From the NCBI RefSeq assembly GCF_932526225.1, contig NC_064038.1, forward strand, positions 7,501,070 to 7,565,069: a DNA stretch of 64,000 nucleotides, read 5' to 3'. Shown piece after piece: positions 7,707 to 15,136 of this stretch (its first letter is position 1; each line of letters opens with the position of its first letter). Source of the DNA: Nematostella vectensis (lineage: Eukaryota; Cnidaria; Anthozoa; Actiniaria; Edwardsiidae). The translations under genes were made by a program, and so were the position numbers. The notes beneath the pieces were generated by a model that was given only the letters and a program-made list of their open reading frames with translations, searched no databases and was not told the DNA's origin.

Positions 7707-8199
7707 AAACTTCTTGAAGTTTGTTGGAAGTCTCCTGTGAAGGTGTTAGTTTAACATGCTTAGCGACCCGAAAGAGGGCACTAGCAAGTGCTACCATCCT
7801 TCCTCCCTTCAATACCAAGAGACCTGCAAAGTTTGACAATTCGCGTTTAACCAACTCGTCGTTCTGTAAGTCTTCGCTAAGCGCTTCGGTGTCATCTATA
7901 GGAAGCACGTAGGAAATGCCTCGAGACACCACTTGAAGTGCTGATTCTACTAATCCATCAGTAACTTGCTTGCCTAAGACAGTCTGGTAGCGAACAAAGT
8001 ACTTTTCGACGTCTCTCGCCGAGAGCTTCTTGATATCACCAAGACTCATACCGACACCAAGAAATTCCTTCGTAGTCCCAAGAGATGCGAGAATAGCCAG
8101 CGATTCTCGTTTGACTTCAACATCATCTTCGGGAGGCGCACCACTCGAGCTCCCCTTAGACTCAGGTTCCTCTTCCATATAATCCTCAATGCTTGCCAT
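7672..8199 (-). CDS. 175-residue protein, unrecognised, start corrected to 8199
   Basis: The frame is open up to 8262, but the promoter box (TTTAAAAAC at 8,224-8,232) lies inside that extension and 33 bases before the ATG at 8199, giving MASIEDYMEEEPESKG. The protein is acidic at the N-terminus and then helical (SLGDIKKLSARDVEKYFVRY, VSRGISYVLPIDDTEALSED), with no membrane segment or recognised domain. The last residues are encoded by the 22-bp tandem repeat, so the C-terminus may be fast-changing. It sits just downstream of the packaging ATPase gene. A soluble virion or packaging accessory role is a guess. Confidence 0.6.
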   Translation of the reverse strand: MASIEDYMEEEPESKGSSSGAPPEDDVEVKRESLAILASLGTTKEFLGVGMSLGDIKKLSARDVEKYFVRYQTVLGKQVTDGLVESALQVVSRGISYVLPIDDTEALSEDLQNDELVKRELSNFAGLLVLKGGRMVALASALFRVAKHVKLTPSQETSNKLQEVSSTTEQALEHT

Positions 8200-8223
8200 C
8201 TTATTTTGTAAGTAGACCAAGAT

Positions 8224-8232
8224 GTTTTTAAA
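8224..8232 (-). promoter_or_regulatory. TTTAAAAAC promoter box (175-residue gene)
   Basis: AGTGGTTTAAAAACATC lies 33 bases before the ATG at 8199, just after the packaging ATPase stop. Confidence 0.55.
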
Positions 8233-8238
8233 CCACTT

Positions 8239-8263
8239 CGAGGGGCTGGCCCTAGAGCTCACC
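8239..8263. repeat. Non-coding copy of the GC-rich palindromic motif
   Basis: A GAGGGGCTGGCCCTAGAGC-type sequence lies mostly between the ATPase stop and the next promoter. Related copies lie at 4,638-4,653, 7,152-7,171, 7,302-7,325, 8,131-8,155 and 15,095-15,120. Confidence 0.6.
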
Positions 8264-8885
8264 GCGTGGCAGGAATCTCCAAATAACGTTGGAATGGATG
8301 TCGTAGGCAGAAACAGAGTCTGGAATACTTTTCAGTTTTCAGCAGTTCTACAAACTTTTTACGAGTCTCGACGTCTAAATCACCCCCATAATCTTCAAAC
8401 AGTGTTTTGGTACCGATTTGAGATGGATTATGGAATGTAACCACGCAGGCGACGTTATCACGAAAGGGCTTTGCTATGGATGTTAATTGTTGCGTCAATA
8501 CCCACACTGATAATCCTTCGTGTCTCCCTGAGAACGCTAGATTGATAAACTTGTTCGAGCGTTGCTTTAGATCTTTCGATACAGCACAGTCATCCAAAAC
8601 GAGTAACGTATTTGTACCAGAAAATAGCACCGCACAATCTGTTAGTAACTCGTTAATCTCATCGGTGTTACTAGAATCCGGCGATAATACCAAGAAACGT
8701 TTATCTCCGTGAGCAAATCCACGATAGGACTTATTTTTCGCATAAGTCGGACAAATCAACACAATGTATTCAAACACATGCCGGAACGGCCCTCGGAGCT
8801 GTTCCGTGAGGTACTTTGTCTTCCCACAATTAGTAGGTCCTGTGATAATACAATGAAAAGGAACTTTCTCCCGTAATTCTTCCAT
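8259..8885 (-). CDS. Genome-packaging ATPase (A32/FtsK-HerA class)
   Basis: The 208-residue protein has a Walker A motif near the N-terminus (GPTNCGKTKYLTEQL), a Walker B motif (NTLLVLDDC) and a following sensor-like region (WVLTQQLTSIAKPFRDN). It matches the A32-type packaging ATPases of Polintons, adintoviruses and giant viruses, which pump genome DNA into preformed capsids. The open frame extends to a TTG at 8906, but the first ATG is 8885. A TATTAAAAAGG box 34 bases upstream supports that start. It lies directly downstream of the major capsid gene, as in many related elements. Confidence 0.88.
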   Translation of the reverse strand: MEELREKVPFHCIITGPTNCGKTKYLTEQLRGPFRHVFEYIVLICPTYAKNKSYRGFAHGDKRFLVLSPDSSNTDEINELLTDCAVLFSGTNTLLVLDDCAVSKDLKQRSNKFINLAFSGRHEGLSVWVLTQQLTSIAKPFRDNVACVVTFHNPSQIGTKTLFEDYGGDLDVETRKKFVELLKTEKYSRLCFCLRHPFQRYLEIPATR

Positions 8886-8909
8886 TCTTTTTGTATTATC
8901 ACACAAGTC

Positions 8910-8919
8910 CTTTTTAATA
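8910..8919 (-). promoter_or_regulatory. TATTAAAAAG promoter box (packaging ATPase)
   Basis: It begins 34 bases before the ATG at 8885 and overlaps the 3' end of the major capsid gene. It is a weaker match than the others. Confidence 0.35.
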
Positions 8920-10152
8920 CATGATTGCTCTCAAATCCGAGTTCATAACCTCCATCAACGCGTCGGCTACTACAAACATGTAGCAGGTGATGTTTCCCGT
9001 TCCTCCAACTTTTCGTTTCATCTCGAGTTTTACTCCGTCTCGCGTGTTGTTCAAGACCAGACCTCCTCCGTGAATGCTGTTATCTGGGTGTGCCCTCAAG
9101 TCGACCCACAGAGCAAATTTGTTATTAGCGTAAAAATCCTTTTGCTTGACACCCTCTCTACCGAAACGTTTCTTTACCGACTCCCAGAGGTCCGGCGGTG
9201 TCATCCCCTTGGAGTAGAGACGGTTTGGCATGCCATCCACATTAATGTTGATCGATGTGATGCTTGGATTGACAAACTTTTCGGAATCCCTTGCTCCTCC
9301 GGTGTAGCTCTCTGTGAACAGGCACAATATCCCTGTCATTGACCTCCTCGGCAGATTAATGTGCTCGTTTATGACACCATCATTAGGTTTGGAGATGGTG
9401 AACGTTTTGTGGAGAATGACGTTCTCGTAAAAGAATCCTCTACCAACCTGATAAGCCGACAACGCCTCACGAGCCAAGTATTCACTTGAGATGCAAGCAT
9501 ATTCCAACTCGAGGTTTGTGATTGTGTACGTTGGAGTCTTGACCGTGTCAGCATAAACAACGACGTCGGAAACTGAGGCTAGAGTAATTTCAAAGATTAG
9601 CGGATGAGGTAACTCCTTTGGATAAAAGACCCCATGCTCGCCGAGAATAGGGTGGTCGAGTGGAATGCAGTACTTGGTGTTGTGAACCGCTGCAAGAGCT
9701 ACTTCCTTAGCATCTGCGGTCACTTTATCACCTGCATTTGTCCTGAGCTTCCTCATGTTTTCAGAGGAGATACCTTGTCTTATTCTATCCCCACGATCTT
9801 CAGCTTGTAAGTATAAGTCGTGATAGGTTTGGAAGAGATCGTATCTCTGAGTATCCTGTAGTGTTTCTCCACCGAAGAGAATCTTGAGCCTTGACACTAG
9901 GTTCCGGCCAACGTTGTTGACGAGAGTATTATTCGCGTGTCCTGCGACGTTTAAGTCAAATAGTAAGGATACACTACCTGGAACAATCACTACATTTTCA
10001 GCAAGTTTTGGAATATTTATATAGAGGGTTTCTCCAGGACTTGCCGATGAGGGATTGAATGTAATCCGATTCAGCGACGATTCCGCTTTCAGGCCGAAGG
10101 GTTCCCGTGGGATCCTGTTTGGGTTGATTTTTTCTGATATCGCTTGTGCCAT
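8914..10152 (-). CDS. Major capsid protein (double jelly roll)
   Basis: The 412-residue length, the all-beta character and several segments fit the double jelly-roll capsid proteins of Polintons: IPKLAENVVIVPGSVSLLFD, RLKILFGGETLQDTQRYDLF, KYCIPLDHPILGEHGVFYPK and LPHPLIFEITLA. The family forms pseudo-hexameric capsomers of an icosahedral shell. The C-terminal half carries the second jelly roll and ends with a conserved-looking DALMEVMNSDLRAIMY. The ATG at 10152 has a TTTAAAGATTATC box 34 bases upstream. The integrase gene starts divergently, overlapping that box. The assignment is from family features by memory; a structure search would confirm it. Confidence 0.88.
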   Translation of the reverse strand: MAQAISEKINPNRIPREPFGLKAESSLNRITFNPSSASPGETLYINIPKLAENVVIVPGSVSLLFDLNVAGHANNTLVNNVGRNLVSRLKILFGGETLQDTQRYDLFQTYHDLYLQAEDRGDRIRQGISSENMRKLRTNAGDKVTADAKEVALAAVHNTKYCIPLDHPILGEHGVFYPKELPHPLIFEITLASVSDVVVYADTVKTPTYTITNLELEYACISSEYLAREALSAYQVGRGFFYENVILHKTFTISKPNDGVINEHINLPRRSMTGILCLFTESYTGGARDSEKFVNPSITSININVDGMPNRLYSKGMTPPDLWESVKKRFGREGVKQKDFYANNKFALWVDLRAHPDNSIHGGGLVLNNTRDGVKLEMKRKVGGTGNITCYMFVVADALMEVMNSDLRAIMY

Positions 10153-10159
10153 CTTTTAT

Positions 10160-10186
10160 TTTAAGAAAAGAGAGATAATCTTTAAA
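10160..10186. promoter_or_regulatory. Divergent promoter region of capsid (minus) and integrase (plus)
   Basis: On the minus strand TTTAAAGAT occupies 10,178-10,186, 34 bases before the capsid ATG. On the plus strand TTTAAGAAA at 10,160-10,168 lies 26 bases before the integrase ATG at 10186. The integrase start codon shares its A with the capsid box. Confidence 0.5.
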
Positions 10187-11178
10187 TGAGTAACGAAAGC
10201 AGGTTATCAAAAATATACTATTCCACCGATGGGTACTGGAAAGGGTATTCAGCTATTTATAAGTTAGCTAGTGTCGCTAAAGTCAGTGAAGCCGAGGCTA
10301 AGAGGTGGCTTGAAAAACAGGCGTTGTGGCAGATCTATCTCCCAGCTCCAAAGTATGTCCCCAGACCGCATTGGACTGTGAATAAACCTAATCAGATTCA
10401 CCAAGCCGATCTGTTGTTTATGCCCCACGATAACGTAGGCAGAAAAACCTACCGTTACGCGTTGGTCGTGATTGATATTGCCTCGAGATATAAAGATGCA
10501 GAAGCACTGACTACCAAGGATTCGAGTGGAATTGCTAAAGGGTTTGAAAAGATATACTCCAGAAAACTTAAATGGCCTCATACGGTGATTGTCGACCCGG
10601 GGACAGAATTTAGGGGAGAGGTAACGAAGATTATGAAAAAGAAGGGGGTTACCATCCAGCGAAGCGAAGCTGGGAACCATCGCGCACAGGCTTTTGTCGA
10701 ACGCGCCAATAGAACACTGGCGGAGAGGTTGTTTTCTCATCAGTATGCTCAAGAAATGATTAGCGATGATCGGTCTAGAGTTTGGGTGAAACGATTGCCA
10801 GATGTTTTGAAAACTCTGAATAGTCAACCCATAAGAATTACTGGCAAAGAGCCTGCAAAATCTATTGGTTTGAAAGAGGTTGATATTGATCCTCCAACGT
10901 ATAAGCGGCCTGTTGGACTTGATGAAGTTAGACTACCACCAGGGGTTAGAGTTAGATATCTATTAGCTCCTGGAGAAGAGGAAGGAGGTGAACGCAGACG
11001 AGCCACAGATCCTATTTGGAGTTTAAAAGTGTTTGATCTATCACGCAGTGTTGTTTCAGTTGGACAGCCTGTGTTGTACTACCTCTCCGAAGGCGCTCCA
11101 AGGAGGTCGTTCGTTAGGGAAGAACTTCAAGTCGTCCCTGAAGATACTGAGCCGCCACCTAATAGCGTTCTGAAATGA
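10186..11178 (+). CDS. Retrovirus-type DDE integrase
   Basis: The 330-residue protein has an N-terminal helical region and then the rve catalytic core. The expected triad is D75 (HQADLLFM), D137 (VIVDPGTEF) and E172 (QAFVERANRTL), with the usual spacing of about 35 between the last two. A C-terminal beta-rich SH3-like region (about 270-320, VLYYLSEGAPRRSFVREELQ) follows. It catalyses insertion of the linear element into chromosomal DNA; Polinton integrases usually create 6-bp target duplications. All three catalytic residues are present, so the enzyme may be active. The gene converges on the polymerase gene and their coding ends overlap by 52 bp (11,127-11,178). Confidence 0.93.
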   Translation: MSNESRLSKIYYSTDGYWKGYSAIYKLASVAKVSEAEAKRWLEKQALWQIYLPAPKYVPRPHWTVNKPNQIHQADLLFMPHDNVGRKTYRYALVVIDIASRYKDAEALTTKDSSGIAKGFEKIYSRKLKWPHTVIVDPGTEFRGEVTKIMKKKGVTIQRSEAGNHRAQAFVERANRTLAERLFSHQYAQEMISDDRSRVWVKRLPDVLKTLNSQPIRITGKEPAKSIGLKEVDIDPPTYKRPVGLDEVRLPPGVRVRYLLAPGEEEGGERRRATDPIWSLKVFDLSRSVVSVGQPVLYYLSEGAPRRSFVREELQVVPEDTEPPPNSVLK

Positions 11179-14100
11179 CCGTGAGCGAAGGTGTGAATAC
11201 CATCATCACAGATGACCCGTTTATCATCCTCATGAGATAGAGCGACCTTGTTCACCGTTTCAGTGTAAACATCATGCTTATGACTTCTGATGACATTCAT
11301 AAGTCTCATCTGAGGTTTCTTACCAAATAAGCAATCCTTGTAGTCATCGAAACCGATGCTCTTCTTGACGACTGCTCTCTTGACGCCCTTACATTTCTTT
11401 TCTTCTTTACCTTCATCCATCTTGTACGAGTAAAGTTTGGCCCTCAGTCCTACAAATTCTGTGATTTGCTGGCCCCCAGCCTCATCTTTAAACATTCCGA
11501 TGACTTTCTTGTTCACACCCACCTCAATACCAGATGGGTGACCCTTCGGAAAGTTGCTGGTGTCGAACATGGACCTCACATCCCCGCTGATGTCCTCGTA
11601 AAAGTCTTTCGTCTCGATCTCATACATCAGGCTGTCAGTATCAGTGAATAAGAGCTTTGCATCCTCACCGTACTTGGGCTTGACGAAGTTGTAGTGGAAA
11701 TCGTACATGAGCGTCTTACTCAGGTCCAGAATGGACATACCCAAGTAGACAGGCTTGTTGAAGATCAGCTTTGTCTTCTTCATGTGGATGGCGGCTAGAT
11801 TCTCGCAAAAGATGGTGCGATGTTGATAGTTCGGCTTTGATATGAGCTTCTTGGCCTGCTTCTCGTCCGTCACCAACCGAATGTCCACCCTGTTCCTAAT
11901 GTTCTCCATAGTCTTACCAAAGACGGAGTTGTTCATTAACTTGAAAAAATCTTTCTCAAAATCGTTTGTCGCCTTGGCTCTCAGATCGGTGTTCAAGTCA
12001 ATGTAGGGCTCCAGCCAAGCAGACTCCTCAAAAGTGACACCCCTGTGAATCTTGGTGACTTTTAGCCCAAAACTCACATAAAGTCTCAGAGTCTCATGGT
12101 GGATAACGTACTTTGTCTTGTCGTTAAGGTTTGGGACCAACTTGTCCACATTGCCTAGCCCGATAGATTCCGGGGCTAGTGGGTAATCGTTGTGTAAGTC
12201 ATGTAGGTGGTGAGGGTACTCCAAGTCAACCTCCAGAATGCATGGGCGGTCTCTCCAACCTGACAGCTCTTGGTCACCCATCCACCTGAAACCGTGAGTC
12301 GGTAAAGGGTTGCTCATCGCCCAGCCATACAAATTGTTAGCATCAAGGTAGGTGATATATTTTGTGGGTAGGTCAGGGTCATACTCCTTCATGTAAGGGT
12401 TATTTGCCTCCCCATGTCTGTTGCTTATCATGGAGACACCCCCACGGATGCCCTTCTCAATCATGAGCAACATGTCATAGTCCGTTAGAAGCTCTAGCCT
12501 CACCTTGGTGGTCTTCAACGCTGCATCCCAAGCCAACCCTGGCGCTGTGTAGTACCAAGCGGGGTCCAGACCGTAATTCTTGAGACAAACGTCCCTAAAG
12601 TTCTCGAAAACGTCAGCTAAAAGCAACACATCCGACTCTAGGTACAGATTGTGGTAATCCCTCATGGTCCCCATCCCAAAGGCCTCCCACACTCTCCGCG
12701 CGTGCAGGTGATCCTCCTCCGATATGTCGGTGTCGTTGAGTTTGGAGTGGAACGCCTCTCTCTGTGGGAGCTGTGTTGCGTCGAGCTTGCTAAAGCCGTC
12801 GAACCAGTCGTAAGGGAAAACACCCTTCCTCAACAACAGCTGGAGCTCCTCCCCCTCATAGTACTCCGCCAGGTTTTTGAAGCACTCCCTTGACATATTA
12901 CCTACTAGACTGTCGAGACTGGCCGACATAAACCTGAAACTGTCGATAAATCTGATATCACGTTTAACATCAATCTTGTTGCCCTCCTTGTTCGTGAAAC
13001 TGTCGACTACAATCTGTTTTGTGAAAGAAATATACTTTTCCTCGTTATTAGGTATACAGTTTATTTTACCTTCCGATGTACCAAGGTTCTTGATAAATAG
13101 ATGGCTGTCGTACCCAGACAGATTGTGAAAGATAACAGGAAAGAACTTTGGAATTTTGTGATCTAAGTTGCACGCGTTGTGAGCAGCACCTCTGTACTTC
13201 CCTGTAAGGTGGCAATGGTCCAAAACCTTGTCTTCCCCTAATTCACCCTCACAGATGTGGCAGTGAGTGGCGTCGTTATAGGCGATTTTGTCCTTCGGAG
13301 TCATTTTCACCTTCTTAGGGAACCTGAACTTATCGTAAATTTTCTTAATGTCTGACTCCAAAGACTCTACGAAAAGCTGTGGGATATCTTCGTCTGGAGA
13401 TTCAGCTGTGTATCGTACAAGCTCGGGTGGGGATATATCTCCGTCGAAACACTTGATGAGATAGCAGAAACCAGACGGTTTGTGCTTCTGGTATTGCTTA
13501 GTGAAGCTTTTACTCCCATCTGGGGAGCATGTGTCTATATTCTCTGTGAAGCTCTCAAAGTCGGCATAGACAACAAAGGGGACACGCATTTTTCTGTTGT
13601 AGTTTTTGAATTTAATGTGGGGTAGATTTCCATCCTTATCTATCTTAGGCATCTCTATTCCAACCGCTTCATGATTGCCGCAGCATTCAGAATGTTTTTC
13701 TAATGATTGTTTGCACCGAAACGAGTTCAGACATCTACAGCATAAAAAACGAGTATGATGAAACTCATCAATTTGAGTAGATACTAATCTCATCATATTC
13801 TTTATCCAGCAGTAATGATTCGTCTCATCATCCGAGATGAGAAGTAAGTTGATTGCATTATCTGGATCCTTCTCACTGATTCTCAATGGATATATTTTGG
13901 TTTCGTATCCAAACACATTAACCGTATACTGGTTCTGTTTCTCGAACTTGTCAATCTGTTTTAGTGAGACGGGGAACTCTATCCCTGACCAGTCGAATTT
14001 CTCAGAGTTCTCTATCATTTGTTTACTGAACCTTTGAGGATCTTTCTCCCTAGGATACACAGCAGAGGTTACTGCCCACTTGAAACATTCGTGATCATTC

Positions 14101-15035
14101 TCGTTCTTAACATTGATGATCGCCTTCTTAGACGCTAGTTTCGGCGGCAGCGGAATATAGGAAGACCCAGAAAGCGGTTCAAAGGGATCTATGTTGATGT
14201 CAAAGTATTCCACTTGGTCAAACTGCCATCCGGAGCCTTGCTTCTGGAACAGCTCAACTAATCCGAGTAAATAATTTGTCATCGTATCGAACAAATCAGA
14301 GAGATCAGTCGACTCTGTCACAATCTCGGGCTTTTCTGTATGAAAATATCCCAGTTCTTCTTCGATCTGAGCTGTAGCCGGATCCTCTTTTATAAACCCG
14401 CAAGTAAAGATAAACTTCACTTTGATAGGCATTTTTTGTCGACTGATGAGCTCTAAGACTTTCGGTTTGATTCTGGCGATGAATGTCTTGGGGTCGTAAC
14501 CTCTCTGCCCGGCTATTCCGTGGGTTTTAAGATACCCCTTCAACGCCGTCTGTTGTTCCTTGGGTGTGAAGCGATCTTCCGCCTCCTCGTGTAGACGCTT
14601 AATCCTCTCCTTCAGACGTTCGACCCGTTTATCCGCAGCCTCTTTGACGGTCTTTTTGATGGGCTCAGGGACATAAGATAGTATCCAATCCGCAAACTTG
14701 TCTAACTCGCTCTTGATCAAGTTGGCCGCCCTGTTTGCAAAATGCTTGAGTGATTGGACGCGGGAACTCCGTGGGGGTTGGGAGGGTTTTAGAATAGGGA
14801 CATTAATCTCAGGTATCGGGCCGTCGAGAATACTCTCCGACGTGTTGGACGGGGTAATGCGAGGTGGTCGTGGCAGCCCTTTGACAAGTTTGGGTAAAGG
14901 AACCCGTCGGGGTGGTGGTGGTGGTGAAGTGCTGGTCAGCGCCCCGACGAGCTCGTCTCTCCGCATCCAGTAATATCTTGGGATACCCCGCTCCTTGGCG
15001 AGGGCTTTCAGATCTTTCACCTTCAGGTTCTCCAT
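11127..15035 (-). CDS. Protein-primed family B DNA polymerase
   Basis: About 1,302 residues. The N-terminus has a SAP-like helix pair (VKDLKALAKERGI, RRDELVGAL), a proline-rich linker with PEINVPILKP, and a terminal-protein-like basic region (FADWILSYVPEPIKKTVKE). The exonuclease motifs are VYADFES (near residue 490), HNLSGYDSHL (near 645) and YLESDVLLLADV (near 805). An HNH/endonuclease VII-like zinc segment (CHICEGEL, LDHCHLTGKYRG, HNACN) sits just before Exo II. The polymerase motifs are LDANNLYG (near 900), MNNSVFGKTMEN (near 1,040) and FTDTDSLMYE (near 1,140). All catalytic aspartates are present. The frame opens at 15053, but the promoter box touches that ATG and lies 27 bases from the one at 15035, so 15035 is preferred. 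It replicates the element from terminal-protein primers. Confidence 0.95.
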   Translation of the reverse strand: MENLKVKDLKALAKERGIPRYYWMRRDELVGALTSTSPPPPPRRVPLPKLVKGLPRPPRITPSNTSESILDGPIPEINVPILKPSQPPRSSRVQSLKHFANRAANLIKSELDKFADWILSYVPEPIKKTVKEAADKRVERLKERIKRLHEEAEDRFTPKEQQTALKGYLKTHGIAGQRGYDPKTFIARIKPKVLELISRQKMPIKVKFIFTCGFIKEDPATAQIEEELGYFHTEKPEIVTESTDLSDLFDTMTNYLLGLVELFQKQGSGWQFDQVEYFDINIDPFEPLSGSSYIPLPPKLASKKAIINVKNENDHECFKWAVTSAVYPREKDPQRFSKQMIENSEKFDWSGIEFPVSLKQIDKFEKQNQYTVNVFGYETKIYPLRISEKDPDNAINLLLISDDETNHYCWIKNMMRLVSTQIDEFHHTRFLCCRCLNSFRCKQSLEKHSECCGNHEAVGIEMPKIDKDGNLPHIKFKNYNRKMRVPFVVYADFESFTENIDTCSPDGSKSFTKQYQKHKPSGFCYLIKCFDGDISPPELVRYTAESPDEDIPQLFVESLESDIKKIYDKFRFPKKVKMTPKDKIAYNDATHCHICEGELGEDKVLDHCHLTGKYRGAAHNACNLDHKIPKFFPVIFHNLSGYDSHLFIKNLGTSEGKINCIPNNEEKYISFTKQIVVDSFTNKEGNKIDVKRDIRFIDSFRFMSASLDSLVGNMSRECFKNLAEYYEGEELQLLLRKGVFPYDWFDGFSKLDATQLPQREAFHSKLNDTDISEEDHLHARRVWEAFGMGTMRDYHNLYLESDVLLLADVFENFRDVCLKNYGLDPAWYYTAPGLAWDAALKTTKVRLELLTDYDMLLMIEKGIRGGVSMISNRHGEANNPYMKEYDPDLPTKYITYLDANNLYGWAMSNPLPTHGFRWMGDQELSGWRDRPCILEVDLEYPHHLHDLHNDYPLAPESIGLGNVDKLVPNLNDKTKYVIHHETLRLYVSFGLKVTKIHRGVTFEESAWLEPYIDLNTDLRAKATNDFEKDFFKLMNNSVFGKTMENIRNRVDIRLVTDEKQAKKLISKPNYQHRTIFCENLAAIHMKKTKLIFNKPVYLGMSILDLSKTLMYDFHYNFVKPKYGEDAKLLFTDTDSLMYEIETKDFYEDISGDVRSMFDTSNFPKGHPSGIEVGVNKKVIGMFKDEAGGQQITEFVGLRAKLYSYKMDEGKEEKKCKGVKRAVVKKSIGFDDYKDCLFGKKPQMRLMNVIRSHKHDVYTETVNKVALSHEDDKRVICDDGIHTFAHGHFRTLLGGGSVSSGTT

Positions 15036-15053
15036 TTCTATCAAACCAGCCAT

Positions 15054-15062
15054 GTCTTTAAA
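15054..15062 (-). promoter_or_regulatory. TTTAAAGAC promoter box (DNA polymerase)
   Basis: AGTGGTTTAAAGAC lies directly before the ATG at 15053 and 27 bases before the one at 15035. The same block precedes the zinc-repeat and ankyrin genes. Confidence 0.6.
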
Positions 15063-15094
15063 CCACTTTTCAAAAGCTTTTTTAGATGTGAAGC

Positions 15095-15120
15095 CGAGAG
15101 GCTAGCCTCCCGAGCTCCCC
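15095..15120. repeat. GC-rich palindromic motif upstream of the polymerase gene
   Basis: A non-coding copy (GAGAGGCTAGCCTCCCGAG) of the motif seen in several coding regions of the element. It lies between the polymerase promoter and the subterminal array. Confidence 0.6.
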
Positions 15121-15136
15121 CTAAGTGCGTCACGTG

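Noticed and set aside
4638-8155. RGxSL peptides as shared viral protease cleavage sites
   Set aside because: The copy at 8,131 is in another reading frame and two copies are non-coding, so the conservation is of DNA.
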